The notes under the pieces were generated by a model that had not been told where the DNA came from, ran no database searches, and worked only from the letters and a program-made list of their open reading frames with translations. DNA of 64,000 nucleotides, taken from the NCBI GenBank assembly GCA_000697665.1, contig KL197727.1, positions 124,001-188,000 on the forward strand, given 5' to 3'. The position numbers and the translations under genes are program-made. This document shows positions 24,217-37,329 of this stretch, piece after piece. Each line of letters starts with the position of its first letter. Within the stretch, counting starts at the first letter, position 1. The stretch comes from Jaapia argillacea MUCL 33604. Its lineage: Eukaryota > Basidiomycota > Agaricomycetes > Jaapiales > Jaapiaceae.

Positions 24217-25822
24217 TTAAAACTTGGGGGGTACGGTCAGCGGGAGCGAGATATGGGTAGAGACCGCGCATGCTTACCACTTAATGATAACTTGGTTTGA
24301 CTGTCCGACGATGCTTGCTTGATAATAGAGAGTATTGAGGGAGATATGAGCGAATAATCAAGTGTGGATACAAAACGATGCTTGGATGTGTATGGACTGA
24401 ACGATGCTCGCGTTTTGCGGATACGTGAAGAATAGATAGGCCTGGTGACGAGTCTACCGGGTTTTTCACGGAGACGGGGGAGAACAAGGCCGTCTAGAGG
24501 ATGGGCTAGATAGGTATAAAAAGCGAGAATGAAAAGCACGTTAGGAGGTCGTGAGGGGTAGTCGCGTGTGGATTGCCGATTGCAGACGTTTTGCGCTGCA
24601 GATTAGAGATAAAAAGAGGACGATTTTCAAGCTTTTGGCACTCTGAGTGAGCGCAAGAATCAAGCTGGGGGTGAGGCAGAGGGCAGGCCCCACGAAGCCG
24701 TGCAGGGTTTGATTCGAATTGCAACGTGTTCGGCGACTTGACTACATAATATCTTTCTAGTGGCGCCAACGCGCCGCTAACGATCACCCCCGAATACAAC
24801 ATGCTATAAACTCGTGTATCACACATCGATCCAAGCCATCTCTACAAATTTTCCACTCTGCATCCAGGTCACCGATATCAACCTCATCCTCCAGTCCCAA
24901 CCTTTGCTGCTCGCTGCCTCGCAACAGCTGCCCCGCTTTTTTTATTAGAAACACTCGTCCAGAAGAAGCCTAGATGATCGTTGCTGCAGATTTCCCACGC
25001 TAGATGCAATGGAGATCAGGAAACATCCTGAAACAGTCTGTACCTGCCCCATATCTTGCCGGTCCTGAAGCCTGAGGTATGTACTTAGATGTGGATGCTG
25101 ATGCGCTTGACTGGGGAGGGCAGGTGGAGGGTTCTCTATCCATAGTTGCGGCAGAGCTTTGTATTCTATTCTCTGCAAATATCACACCGTTCCACGAGGC
25201 ACCTCCCACGTGTTTTGATGGCGCTTCGCGCTTCTCCCCCTCCTGAACATTGTAATTTGCTTCCGCTTTCATTTACGCCCATCCCAACTTGACTTGGATG
25301 CTTGGGCCCTTGGCTAGAACAAACACACGCCCATCCTTGTTCACGACTACAAGGCTCCTGACTTCTTATGAGATTTTGGATGGACCTCCTATGACTTACG
25401 CATCAGTGTCTGTTTGGTTCCGAGTCTGTGCACCTTTCCTGCTTTGGGGTACAAGAGTGTCATCTTGACAAACCGTTAGCCGCCATCTTACTCTCTGCGC
25501 CAACACGCAGGTGCACTATCGATATCATCTGAGGCTTCCGGGAGCGTGGTTGATGTCAAGAAAGCGTGATCACGCTTCCAAAATTGCTCCGTTCCAGTCT
25601 TCTTGCCCACAATGCGGTATGTTGTCAATTGCTTGGAAGAGTGTTGCCTTGGAATGATGTATTCACGTTGAGGCCCAGATACGTTCCCTCAGCACCAGTC
25701 ACGGGTTCCCTCGGCTGCTGCCGGCATATCTGTCTGCAGGGGTGCACTGTTGTGTTATTCGTGAACAATTCAGAACTCGCTCTCAAGTCCTTTCGAATGC
25801 TTCCTCTGTCTCTCATGTCCCT

Positions 25823-26143
25823 CTACTCGGCCGAGAAGACCAATTCTCGCAGAAGACGGAACCGCCTCTTCGTTGAACCAATCTCGTCACCTGAACCGAC
25901 CGGCGAAGCCACGACATCCCAGACGATCACTTGAAATTTCTGGCTTCCATCTTGTGCAACGTAGCACATCCGGAAGTTCGTTTCCATTATTGCCCCATCA
26001 AATTTATCGAGTCCAGCCGCTCGAAACTCGGATATCAGGCCCGCAGAAGACTCAACCCCTTTCGCTATCACACCTGCATGTAAACATGTTCGCCTCGTGT
26101 CGCCTTACTCATACCGTAAGCAGCGACATCGGAGCAATCGTTT
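25823..26143 (-). CDS. Candidate exons of an unrecognised gene
   Basis: A minus-strand frame from 26073 to a stop at 25823 reads like protein: ESSAGLISEFRAAGLDKFDG, then MCYVAQDGSQKFQVIVWDVV. It can be joined in frame, through a 41-nt intron (26114-26074, GTATGAG...CATGCAG), to an upstream piece reading NDCSDVAAY. A second coherent stretch lies at 26409-26259 with a Met start (SSFTFRGSTGTDLPNPHVLS), but I could not join it in a consistent phase. No family is recognised and the start is unresolved. Either a small real gene or a decaying one. Confidence 0.3.
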
Positions 26144-26497
26144 AACGCTCATGTTTCTAACTCCACCTTTCTCTCCTGTTCACATTTTCCAGCCGATTCG
26201 TAGTTCCTGGACCTTCATTCTTATAGACTTCTTTCCTTCTACCAAGTCATGGAACTGATCACATTGGCCAAGGATCGTCGATGTCATAAGACATGCACCA
26301 ATGATAAGCTGCCGCGCTTGCGCGGTCAAAGACAAAATCCGACAGAACATGCGGGTTGGGCAAGTCAGTTCCAGTGGAGCCTCTGAACGTAAATGAGCTT
26401 TGGAAATTCATTTTGACTGTTCCCCTTTCCCTGGTGCACATTTAGGCTCGCGCCCGATGGCTCAGGAGGTCCGGGGAATATTCTCCGCATTCAACGT

Positions 26498-26517
26498 GGG
26501 TGAGCCCTGGCTCACCC
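26498..26517. repeat. Short inverted repeat
   Basis: GGGTGAGCC and GGCTCACCC flank two bases: a nearly perfect 20-nt palindrome in the gene-poor tract. It could form a hairpin or be a dimeric binding site. No function is known. Confidence 0.5.
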
Positions 26518-27569
26518 AGACGGGTATGTCTTTCCCGTACCATGGCGGCCATCCAAGGACTTCCTACACTGTCGCATCGATTCAAGGTCGTTCAAGACCC
26601 TCCCACGGATCGATGTGTTCGAATCGCAGGTCTCATGCCCCAGAAGCCTCTGACGCTGCCCCTCCTCGTTCCCTTCCTACTCTGAAGGGATACATTGGAA
26701 ACTGTGTCGCGAAGCCTGTTGTCTCACGAGTCTTAAGCTTGCGACGTTTCACCTATCGCGCCTGATGCCCGCTCATTGCTCTCACTCGAAAGTTTCTGGA
26801 GGTCGAGAAGCTTGACGGACTGCTCGTTTCATTCCATCGATTGGAAACTTCCACTCTTCGGAGCAGTCCTTATCGTCTTCGTCGCAAGGCTCAAATCAAA
26901 CCAGGGTGTGTCCCTGTATCGTTGATCAACATGGATTCGGAAAAATCATTCCCAACCAGCTCCTAGGCAATTAATAGCCATGATGTCGCCAATCTATGGA
27001 TGCATAGTCGCTTTCGAAGGACGCTGTCACAGACTTTCGAAGGTATAGAAATAAGTGGACAATCCGATGGCACTTCTCATCGATCAACGCCAGATAGGTT
27101 CTACTATCAGCTTGGCAGCCAGCTCAACAAGGCGGTTTTCTTTTCCTCACCGCGTCAAGTTCGGCGAGTTGTCATCGACTAGACTCAGATTGGGGAGAGC
27201 ATTCTACATATAGGTGCGGAGGGCATCCCGAGCAAATCATGGGATCCGCAAATGAATCCTCGTTACCCCTTCCATGATCCCCCTACGACTAGATTCCGAC
27301 CGATGCACAAGGGTCGGCCAACACAAACATGTGGTTGGTATTCAGATCTATTGGAGGTGCGACACGTTGTGTACCCTCGTGAATTAATCTTAGTAGCAAG
27401 TTAGTACGCCTCATGATTCTGCCCAGCTTGCAATGCCTTGATCCCGCCAGATCTCCAAAACAGGGCTCGAGGTTTGATCAACTCATCATTTTATCGAGAT
27501 GAAATGAACTAAAAATACAGTCGGAGGTCTACTGAAGTCCAAGTATCTGGATTAGTGGAGCGCAAAAGC

Positions 27570-30500
27570 TCATGCGTCTGTACGATTTGACTCGTGAGGC
27601 TGATACGACAGGCAGCCTATTTGAAGAACTCACAATAAGAAGTGCCGACTAACATAGTGGAAAGGTCTTGGAGTTGGTCTTCGTTGAATGCTTGCTGATC
27701 TTTGTGCCAAGTGTCCTGAAGAATGTGGTGTTAGACAACGCCAAATGATAACAACTTCACCACCGACCTGATGAGTCTGTGAAAAGAGATGAGTTCAGTA
27801 TATCTCCTGAAAATAATTCAGAAGTCTCGCCTTCTTGAACTCCGAAGCACACTTCCGGATTGTGGTCGATATCGGTGGTGGGTCGGTAGCATGGAGGGCT
27901 AAAACTATTGCGGAATGTTTCAGTTATGGTATAGGCAACGAACCTTGGAGAACTGACCTTCCGTCAGAGGGGGCATCCACCGTTCGACGGAGTACGGGAA
28001 GCTCTCGATGAGAGCGCATAAGCCCAGGATGGAAGAATGTAGAGTTCGCAAAGAGTCTGCATAAGTTGGGTCCTTCCGGGCAGGCAATTGAACCTTCCGT
28101 GCGAGAGCGACAAACCGATTCTGAGAGGAAATGTGAGATGATGCAGATTAGACAGCAAAGTAAGCTACCTTCAGGGGGATGATGCTCTGCCGTTGAGAAC
28201 AGCGGACGAGACCGGACAATACTTTGGAACTCATTTCTCTGACTTCAACATTCTCGTCGGACAAGCATTCCAGTAGCACATCCATCACGGCAGACACCTC
28301 TTTACTTGACACAGAGAGTAGATTTCGGTAGAAGAACACGACGAGAGTCGGGAGAGCATTCAGCCGGATGCGCCAGGACTGAAAAGAGCGAGTCAGAGAT
28401 GCCAAGGAAAACAAAGGAACACAATACCTTAGAGGATCTGATAGCGCCCAGGAAGTGTTCAAGAATGACATTGATATACTCGGGCGGGGGCGTAACAGCG
28501 GAGAGGACGTATAGAACAGCGCTGCTATAGTTCTGCAACTCAGAGCTATCACTGAGTTCCGACATACGGAGAATCTCTGGACTGGCAGCGCGTCAGCTAC
28601 GGACAGATGCTCTCAGCGCCAGTACACGTACAGCATAGGAAGGATATAAGGGAATATCAGAGATGCTTGCGGGCCATGACAGGAAGCCCAGAGCCATTGG
28701 AGAACTAAAAACATTGATCAGTTGGGAAAATGGCTAGCGACATGCGACAGGTGTCTCACGCGTCAATCCGACCTTGTCGTACTAGAAAGTGGATAAGTCA
28801 CTATGACAAGCCGGCATGAGCGAGCACCTTACCTGCGATTGATTAACACGCGGTGGCGGGAAGCGTTCTTCTTTCCACTTCGGAAACTGGTCGAGAATCT
28901 CGATGACGCGACTCAGGTATCTCTTATCCCTGCGATTGACATTAGAGGACATGGGTACAATACGATGCAAGCTACGCACCGAAGCTTCATTGGGTCCGTG
29001 GTGGTGCGACACGCTGATAAGAACATATCTGTCGAAGGATAGGACGGTTGCCATTGACAGCGCATAATCATATAGAGGTTTTGCGAGATATGTGCTCTGA
29101 TCTGCGCGCCATAGGAGTAGTTTGTGAATTATGTAAAAAGAAGGAATAAAATATTCACATACTTCAGCATAGCCAGTGTTTGCATTGTCGAGTAGTAGAT
29201 TGAAATATTTGTCGGATAGCGGCATAAAGCGCGGTCCCAGGCAATCAACCACGATGCCAAACAAGGACAGCGTTTTGTTCACTGCGAGCTGTTCTCAGGT
29301 GTTTTCTCCAGCCATGAGAAAGTTACGCACTTGCAAATGCAGAATCCCCATGAAACTCGAGCGGCAATGCGAGAATCCAGTCCAACATCGCTTGATGTCG
29401 GCGAGGATCTCTATCGACCAGTTGAAGCTGAATCATGGGTCAGAGTGACAATAAAACCGACGGCTTGCAATCTCACGCTGAAGGCCGTCTCCCAGAAGGG
29501 TAATGTATCAGGTTTAATCTGGGCAAATATTCGGTCCATTCGGTCCATTGTCCAGGACCACAATTTGGCCGAGGACTGCTTAGGCCAATGTTTTGAACCT
29601 GATGTCTGTCAGGCAGTAGTTCGCAACGGTGATAATGAGGCCATACCACGCCAAAGACCCAACAATATTTCGGCTGCACCTCGTTGTTTGAACTTGTCGG
29701 AGTCGAAGAGGAGCGGTTCGACGACGGCGAGGATTTGGTCTAGTTTGGTAGCTTCGTACATTTTGGCTAGTGCAGTTGGTCAGCAGCCAAGAAGGCAAGA
29801 AAGACTTCACAGACGGACCTAAAGTCTTGATGAATACGCAGTTATCTTGCCGTACATCTGTAGCCCCTCCGGATCGGTTGGATTCTTGACTCCAAAGCAA
29901 AGCCAGTTTGGAAAAGTAGTCGTCGTTCATACCAAGGAGGATAACAGACAAAGCAGCCTGAGAATCACCATCCCAAATGAATGGGGAGGTGCGATCCGGA
30001 GCAGGCTGATAACCCTTCAAATCGGGGGTCCATGAAATAAATCCGGTCGATATCTTGTCCACGTAGTTCCTATGAAAATGTGTCAGTTGCTTCGGACTGG
30101 ATTGACAAACCTGAGTGTACCTTTGACAGTTGATACTTTCATTGAAACGCGAAGGATCACCGACGGAAACACGTCTTTGTAGAGGATTCGACCAAGTTTC
30201 TAGCCATAGTTCTTTGGTCGATTTTGCGTACGTGCGGGCTTTGATAAAAGTGGCCAATTTGACAACAGCGCTGATATGATTTCGGCGTTCAGCTCATCGC
30301 AGGTGACCGGATTAATTCTACGTACCGCTGCGCATGGAGTCTAATCGTCGAGTGTGGGCTAACGGTATTCTCGAAGAAGAACTTTGCTAGCTCGGGGGTT
30401 GTGGGGTTGTCACGACGGAGTAGACAGAACAGGAAACGGGTAGCCATTTGAACATATCTCCACTGTGAAGTCCGGTGAGGTATCGGTCTGGCAGAAGAAA

Positions 30501-33500
30501 AAAGTACGTACATGGGTCGTGGATCTGAGGGCAATCTCCAGAACGGCGGAGCACTGATGAAAATTAGTATTGTTGCGAGCAGATGAAGATATTGACTTAC
30601 CACTCGCTGCGAGCTGACATTCCTGCTGGAAGCACGGGCGGGAGATTTCTGCAAAACCTGCGCTAGAAGGTTCCGATCAACTAAAGCAGAGGAGAATTCT
30701 TCCTCCAGCCGAAGTAGGGCTTCATCTATTCGTGGTGCGTCCTCCAAGTAGGAATCGGTGTGAACAGATTCTTCTGATAGATGTGCCAAGCAATCGTGCG
30801 CAAGGCTACCAACTAGCTTTTGGACTGAGGGCTACAAGACATGCTGAGTTGGTGAAATAACCAGTCGATATCTATAATGTCGTACCTTTTCTTGATGCTG
30901 ACATTCAAGCAAAGACAATAGGTAACGTCCATGGTACGTCTGGTCTGTGATGAATGAGCAAGAATCCCATAAAAATGAACAAGAATAAGTCTGACCAGCC
31001 AATGCATATGCCGCTGTGAAGGGTCAGTCTTTGCTGGAAAAATCGACAATTTGGCCATACCAGTTCCTTTATTCCACAATAGATAGAGGGCACCTTTCAT
31101 CCGGTCGGGGTCCGTTCCTTTGACCAGAGCATCAAAAAGTGCTGGTAGCGTCATTCGTGTCGAACGGACGTAATACTGGGACCAGTCAGTAAATTACAGT
31201 CACGATGCGGCAAAGACGTACCCCGCAGACATTGTGGAGGATTGCTTGGGAGTGTCTGGACTACAGTTAGTGATGGCGAATCAATGAAGCATCTCAGCTC
31301 ACCTCCTGACCCGCGTGTAGGGTGATAGAGAAAGTTCTACAAGATCACTCAGCAGCTTGTCGTCTAGATCAGATCGACCGCGATGTAGGGCATGCATATA
31401 GACACGTCCTGTATGATAGACTTGAGCGCGCTTCAACCAGACAAGACGCGAGTTCTCCTTCTGCTTTGACCAAACACGGTTGAGCCTGAAAACAAATTGG
31501 ATGAGTTGCCTTAGTACAACGCACATGTAGCGACGCACTCTCTGGCCGATGAGTAGTTGTTCTGCAGCGAGTCAAAGCTTCCCCTGGTCATACCATACTC
31601 CAATAGGAAAACGTCGATTGCTTTTGCAACTGAAATGACCGCATCGATGTGATCCTCCCCTTCCAGCTGTTTCCGGAGAGTAATGGCTGCTAGGTGAACA
31701 GTCCGACCAAATTGACTTCGATGCTCAACGACCTTCTGGTAACGCGGGTCTCGTGGATCAGTGAGTGTAAAGCCAGCCTTCACAATTAACGGAGTCACGA
31801 GAAGGCTTTCGACTTCAGTTTCTTCGTTTATACAGGGATTGACGACCTGCTTGGGACCTTCTTGGAAGAGTGTGGGCAAACCACTCCAGATCGACCGGAC
31901 GACGTTCATGTATCTGCGAAATCTGTCAGGCTCGAAGTGACGGAGGGAAAACCTGAATATACCGGCAGAACCGATTTCGGCTGACGTTGTCCCACTTGCC
32001 ACTACTTTCTAGGAGCTCTTCTATATTCTTGAGGGCGGGAGCACCCACTGTGCCTAAGATGTCCAAAATGAAAGCAATTTCTGGCTCGGTTGGGACTGAC
32101 AAGTGTTCAGTAAGCTAAGCCGAGAAGCAGAATACAGGAGTCGCTACTCGCCGTGCCACTCAATCTGAACATCACAGGCTTCATACAGGCGGCCCCATTG
32201 GGTGTTGTGATCCCGATTGAACACTAGACGCACATTCAGGGAGAATGCTAAATAGAACTCAGGAGACTCACTGGGGTCGTCCCATTCCTCAGTGTTGATG
32301 AATCTGCTGTTAAGAGGGTAAACGCCTCCCAGTGTGTGCAGGATTCGCGTGATTAGGCGGCCGACGCTACTATAACCACGTTCGCTCTTCGTCTTATCCA
32401 CAAGAAGGATGATCAACTCTTTAACTGTATCTTTGTGTTTCAAAAGCTGGGGGACTAAAGGTTAAATCAAATTGCACCAGGAGCGAAACAATGGGCTCAC
32501 TGCTGCACCGCCGTAACCCAGGCATCCACGGAGGATGGATAAATCTAAGGACGAGAGTGAGATTAAATTCACCAGGACAGAACTTAACGATTTACTCCAA
32601 TGCAAAGTTGTATCAGAAGCGACTGCTGTATGAGTTGAAGTCGTCATGATGCTCGAGGCACCATGTTTCAACTCCTCCTGAATTTGCCTGACACAATGCG
32701 GCAGAAATCTGTCAATGGTCTGGTCTGGCTTCACCCTCGCCAGACATGCAATCAATTGACCGAATGCTCGAACGGAGTTACTCTTGGCATTGCTGGTCCC
32801 GTAGTCGAACATGAGCTTCAGGACCAAATCGAACAGAGGGTCAGATAGATGCAGGCAAACAACATCCATCATGCTCTTGATGGACTTGAGGACACTTTCT
32901 TCCTGCTTTCCACCGGTTGTGCCTTTCTTACCACCCTCTTCGGGGAGGTTCTCGTAAAGGGCCAGGACTCGTCGGAACAGGGAGGTTACCCAGTCTGTCG
33001 GATAGTTATCAGAATGTGGAGAGATGAAGAACAGATGGATAGAGCCTCGCACCAGCAAAACTTGCGGTGCTGTCTCGAACTAATGCTCTCTCGTCTTCTC
33101 GGCTCAACACCAGGCCATTTCCTTCCACACCGTTGGGTAGGCCACTCTGTTCGTCAATGTTCATCATGTCTTCTGCGGGGGCATCTGTAGAAAACGATAA
33201 ACCAGTTTGCTGAATGGATAGGTCGCCAATTTTGATATGTTGGACAGCAGACACAATGAACATCGTTGCGCATACAGTCTTGATGTGGTCGTTCTGAAAC
33301 AATCACCCAGTTAAAAAACGAGACTGCGAGACCGTGGGCGCTACGAACCAGGTCGATTCCAGGGATGCAAAGCTCCAATAACGGGACGAGATGCTTCTGG
33401 CCACCCAACCAAACCTTCTCGGATACCAGCGGTAAAGTGACTCCACTCAGCAGACTTAGAACGGCGGTGGTCCTATGGGTCTCATTAACGACTTCAAGAC

Positions 33501-35491
33501 CAGAGTATGCTCGATCAAGAAGTTCGGGCATTATCAAAGTCGCGTCTAACATCGCCATGCCCCTCAGAGCGCCTTGGGCATAGCTCATAGATATTGGATC
33601 TTTGGAGAACATGGCGAGAAGAGCAGGGGTGCGGAGGGTCGTGACAAACGCTCGACGGATGGAAGGTGTCAAACGATGGGTCTATATGATATGAGTAAGA
33701 GGTGAGTACGACTCGCTAATATAAAGCACTAGAACGTACAACTGGAGTCTTGCAGGACGGTAGCTCCTCCTCCTTCCACCGTTTGGTGAACTCAGTCGTA
33801 AGTCGGTGGATAAAGTTAGTGAGCTAAACGTTAAAATTTGCCTCTGTCAGACAATTTCACTGTCGGAGGGGATATGATGCTTACACATAACGTCCAAGTC
33901 CCAGAGTTGGAGGGATGGAAGAAAGATTCTGTGCTGGTGATCAGCTTATCAAGCGAATCCAAAGCCCTAGAGCCTGCCAGATATCCATTTTGTTGAGCTG
34001 GCAAACGGGTCTCTCGGGACCTGGCGTTCGGAGTCGATATTTCTTCGCGTACAGGCCCATCTAAAGACATAGAATAGACGAGCATCTTCGCAAGAGCACC
34101 TGATTGCGGAGCGATCAAAGAAAGCGTCGCAAGATGAGATAGGGATGTTCGTACTGTATCTATTGATTGCCTTCTTGATCCGAAGAGACTGACGGTCAGC
34201 CATTGCATCAGCATGTCCACCGGTGGTGCTTGTACCCTTTCAGAGATGTCAATTCCAGAACTGCCCAACACGGGCCGTAATAAAGCACCCACCCTTGTGG
34301 CTCCAACAGGAACGTCTGCAAGAGTAACAATTGAGTCTGAAAACAGCTTGTTCGGATAAAGTAGCTTACTCATTGAGCCCAACGCTTTCCCAGCGAGGAA
34401 GGTCCACTGATTCTCAGTCCAGATACCGACATACTTCCATTCGGCGCCACCTTCCTCGCCCGCAAGACCTACTTTGCCAACAACATGCTCTTCAGCAAGA
34501 TCACCAGCAAGTTCGAGGAGCCTATCATCCATGACGGACGAGTTAAATGCTTCCCACAAACTGAACAAGGCCGGGAGGTACAAGTGGGGGTGCGTTGGCG
34601 GGAGGAAAGATGTTATTACGGGAATCATAGTCAGGAAAGTCTGTATATGGAACAGGGGATCAGTAAGTTGAGCTTCATGGTCTAAAGGCTGGGCGCTTCA
34701 CCTCCTTGGTGAGGAGAGGGAAGAAAGTATCCAGCATCTCTGGGATCTCTTCAGCAGGATAGTACCGCTTGCTCTGCTCAGCTACATATAGCAAGATATT
34801 GAGGACATTCCGTCTAATTGGTGAAAAACACGACTGTCAGTTTATGAAATCGTGAACCAACGAAGGGGTTGATCGTACGTAGTATCAAGGAGCCTTTTCT
34901 TAGGCCACAACTCCTTCTGGAGTGCCTCCCACAACGGCTTCCAGGGGAGTTGGAGGTCAGTCGCCTCGAGTTTACGCTTCGATCCGGGCTTGTTGCTGAT
35001 CAAGCGAGAGGCCATGTCGGCCCAGCTACGCAACACTCGTGGTTCGATTCCAGGCAACAAGCAGAGCTCGTAATAGAGGCGAACGAGTTTCGCCCGCGTG
35101 GATTTCGGCATCGGATATCGCATAAGAAGCCAACTACTCTGTTTTATGAAATGCGGTTCGAGAGAACATCTCGCAGAATTGCTCACCATTGAAGCTTCCC
35201 ATCCCACGTAGTGAGGACGAGCCAGTTCTTCGCTTTGGCGCAAATGACAATTCTCCCGACGATATATTCGAGCTTGGCCTGCATCTCATCCGCAGACTCA
35301 CCATCGTAGGGCAAGTGATCAAGATAAGTTTGAAGAGAAGCCCGCTGTTTCTCAAGGACACTGTCTTCCGATTCGGGGGATTCGGTAGCCAATGGTGATC
35401 CCGGGCTAGTCATCTCCTCGTCCTCCATGATACCGTTCTTGATGAAGGCGTCGAAGTCTAGACCAGTAACGAGGTTGAGTAAAGAGTTCAT
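27570..35491 (-). CDS. BLM10: Proteasome activator Blm10/PA200
   Basis: A gene of about 7.9 kb with many small introns, encoding roughly 1,900 aa of HEAT-like repeats. First exons: 35491-35187 and 35133-34879. Conserved segments seen in order include CWLLMRYPMPKSTRAKL, YYELCLLPGIEPRV and LQLPWKPLWEALQKELWPKK near the N-terminus, the Blm10 middle region (RYMNVVRSIWSGLPTLFQ), and the C-terminal domain (FVALARKVQLPARKDPTYAD, DTWHKDQQAFNEDQLQDLST). The protein ends GTSYYA, the HbYX-type tail by which Blm10 docks on the 20S core and opens its gate. The last two codons lie in an 8-nt coding exon (27577-27570). I did not resolve every internal junction, so the exon count of about 25-30 is an estimate. 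Transcribed divergently from the AIM18-like gene. Confidence 0.95.
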
Positions 35492-36114
35492 GGTGGTTGT
35501 CGATGATGGTGGTAGTAGATACTATAGAGACTCACGATAATAGTTCTTGTATATAAGAACTGTTGGCGGCAATGACGCGTCCTGGGGTGACGCGGCGCTG
35601 GTCTAGATAAATCAAGTGCAATGTGATCGCGTCAGTCTATGCTGCGGAGGGGTCTTCAGATGGTTGGTAACACAAGTGGATGTGAGATTCTGTTTGAGAT
35701 ACAGACATGCACGAGGTGAGAGTCAAACGGGGGCAGTTAGCGTGGATTGATTGCACGGACCTTGACCGAAGACTTATCCTTTGCCTCTTAATTGTTTCTT
35801 TACGACTTCCAAGGGTTCAGTTGTATCTTGCACAATAAAAGATCTGTATGGGGTCCTTCTTGCGGCCGTCAGTTGTTGTATCACTGAGCGGCGTCTAGTG
35901 AACGAAAGCTCGGTGTGACGAAACCTCCCACGTGAAGATTGTCGAAATATTGGCTTGGTTTGATGTCAAGTTCCCGATTTTCGAGGCTGGTTCGTGGTCG
36001 ATCTTCAAGTTGACCTCTAAAAGGCTCTACGTAGCGAGTTTCACAGCTGGAGACCCGACCTGTCTTGTGAAACCTTCCACTACTACCCTGGTGTTTTGTG
36101 GTTTCATTTCAGCC
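35492..36114. other. Divergent promoter region (BLM10 / AIM18-like)
   Basis: About 620 bp between two divergent starts. It holds an inverted repeat at 35542-35561 and an ACGCGT at 35577. No gene seen. A GTG-initiated frame from 35932 runs into the AIM18-like start and is probably 5' leader. Confidence 0.5.
35542..35561. repeat. Inverted repeat with TATA-like centre upstream of BLM10
   Basis: Arms AGTTCTT and AAGAACT enclose GTATAT, 51 bp before the BLM10 start codon. It may be a core promoter or a hairpin in the leader. Function unproven. Confidence 0.45.
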
Positions 36115-37159
36115 ATGCAGAGACTCCAAGCTTTGGCAGCTCGAGTGGCCATTTCCGGCTCGCATCATTCTTTCCGACCAATAGCTCGTCGGCCAGTACA
36201 CTCATCCGCTGGTTCGGGGAGGTCATTCCCTGTGCAGTCATTGTTATGGGGATCCGCATTCGTGTTTGCGACCTCATGGGTGTTGAAGGACAAGCTTCAT
36301 CTTGACGCTCCCGAGGATGAGCTTCCGGAGGATACGAGGGGTACGTCGCATCTGTCTATTTATTCCCATTCTGTATTCTGAAGAACGGTTGCTGTAGTTG
36401 ATCCTGCCACCTCGATCGCGTTCCCGACCACTCTTCGTATCCCCTCCAAAGTCCCGTTACCAACGTTTACATTAGTCGGACTTGGCGTCAGGACGGTTTC
36501 CTTCCTGGGTATCAAGGTATACTCAGTTGGTTTCTACGCGGACCTCGCAAATCCCAACTTGAATGTCGGTATCCCCTGACTTCCTCCATTTATAACGAAA
36601 AGGATGACCCTGGTCCAGATCCCAAAATCTGCTACTCCCGATGAGAAAATCGAATACATTGTTCGGAACACCGCGTGTGTTCTTCGCATCAGTCAGTAGC
36701 GCCTTATTTCAAGCTTCCTTCTCCTCTTACTTGAATCGTAGTGCCGACTCGGGCAACTTCCTATAGTCATCTCCGTGATGGATTTATGCGAGCCCTCCAA
36801 GCTCGCATGCGGCTCTGTCAACAACGCGGTGCATTAACTCAGGAGGAAGAAGCAGGAGCTCAATCACCTCTGCGAAAATTCAAATCGCTCTTCCCCAACA
36901 CCCCGCTGGCGAAACACACACCCTTGGATATCTTACTGACCGCACCTGAAGGGTCACAACCGCGTTCACTAATAATAAGGGACCTTGGATCTATTCAAAA
37001 CGACTGGGTTGCGCGTGAGTTCGTCATGGCGTACTTTGAAGGGGCGGGGATTAGTCCACCTGTAAGATATCCCTCGAGTCTGTGGTAGTGCATGGCTGAC
37101 GTCCCACCCCTCAGCTAAAACAATCTGTAGTTGACAGCCTCGAGCCGTTTGGGAGATGA
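36115..37159 (+). CDS. AIM18/AIM46-like mitochondrial protein (chalcone isomerase fold)
   Basis: Five exons (36115-36340, 36398-36564, 36619-36691, 36742-37061, 37115-37159) give 276 aa. The N-terminus (MQRLQALAARVAISG, then Arg/His/Ser-rich) is a likely mitochondrial targeting sequence, followed by a hydrophobic span QSLLWGSAFVFATSWVLK. The chalcone-isomerase-like domain follows: TTLRIPSKVPLPTFTLVGLG, VYSVGFYAD, HLRDGFMRALQARM and a C-terminal EFVMAYFEGAGISPP. In yeast the related Aim18 and Aim46 sit in mitochondria. Plant-type flavonoid catalysis is not expected in fungi, and the molecular role is unclear. The second intron uses a GTCGGT donor, since the alternative donor two codons on breaks the frame. 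Confidence 0.85.
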
Positions 37160-37257
37160 TTGGGGGAGTTGAATTGATGTGTAAAATTGTCCTGTCTTTC
37201 AATGCAGTCGCCACGATATACGTACTACGTAGAGAGCGAAATACTCCCCTGTTTAAC

Positions 37258-37329
37258 TCCCTCTTAGCTCAGTTGGTAGAGCGCGTCACTAGTAATGACG
37301 AGGTCAGTCGTTCAAATCGGCTAGCGGGA
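37258..37329 (+). tRNA. tRNA-Thr (anticodon AGT), copy 1
   Basis: A 72-nt cloverleaf without intron. Acceptor arms TCCCTCT / AGCGGGA pair with one mismatch. D arm GCTC...GAGC, anticodon stem CGTCA/TGACG with loop CTAGTAA (AGT at 34-36), and T arm AGTCG/CGGCT with loop TTCAAAT. The internal A and B boxes are within the D and T arms. A run of T follows at about 37355 and may end Pol III transcription. Identical to the copy at 56144. Confidence 0.93.

Larger units (their letters stand above)
24217..27569. other. 3.4 kb gene-poor tract
   Basis: Between the CCCH gene start and the Blm10 3' end. The first kilobase may be promoter and long 5' leader of the CCCH gene. A Met-initiated 90-codon minus frame (25272-25000) and the candidate at 25823-26143 are the only protein-like items. 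From 26450 to 27569 no minus-strand frame reaches 60 codons, and plus-strand frames look random. No element ends or RNA genes are seen. Confidence 0.4.

Noticed and set aside
16300-27569. Mobile-element search in the gene-poor tracts
   Set aside because: No paired terminal repeats, target-site duplications, transposase or reverse-transcriptase motifs could be seen by eye.
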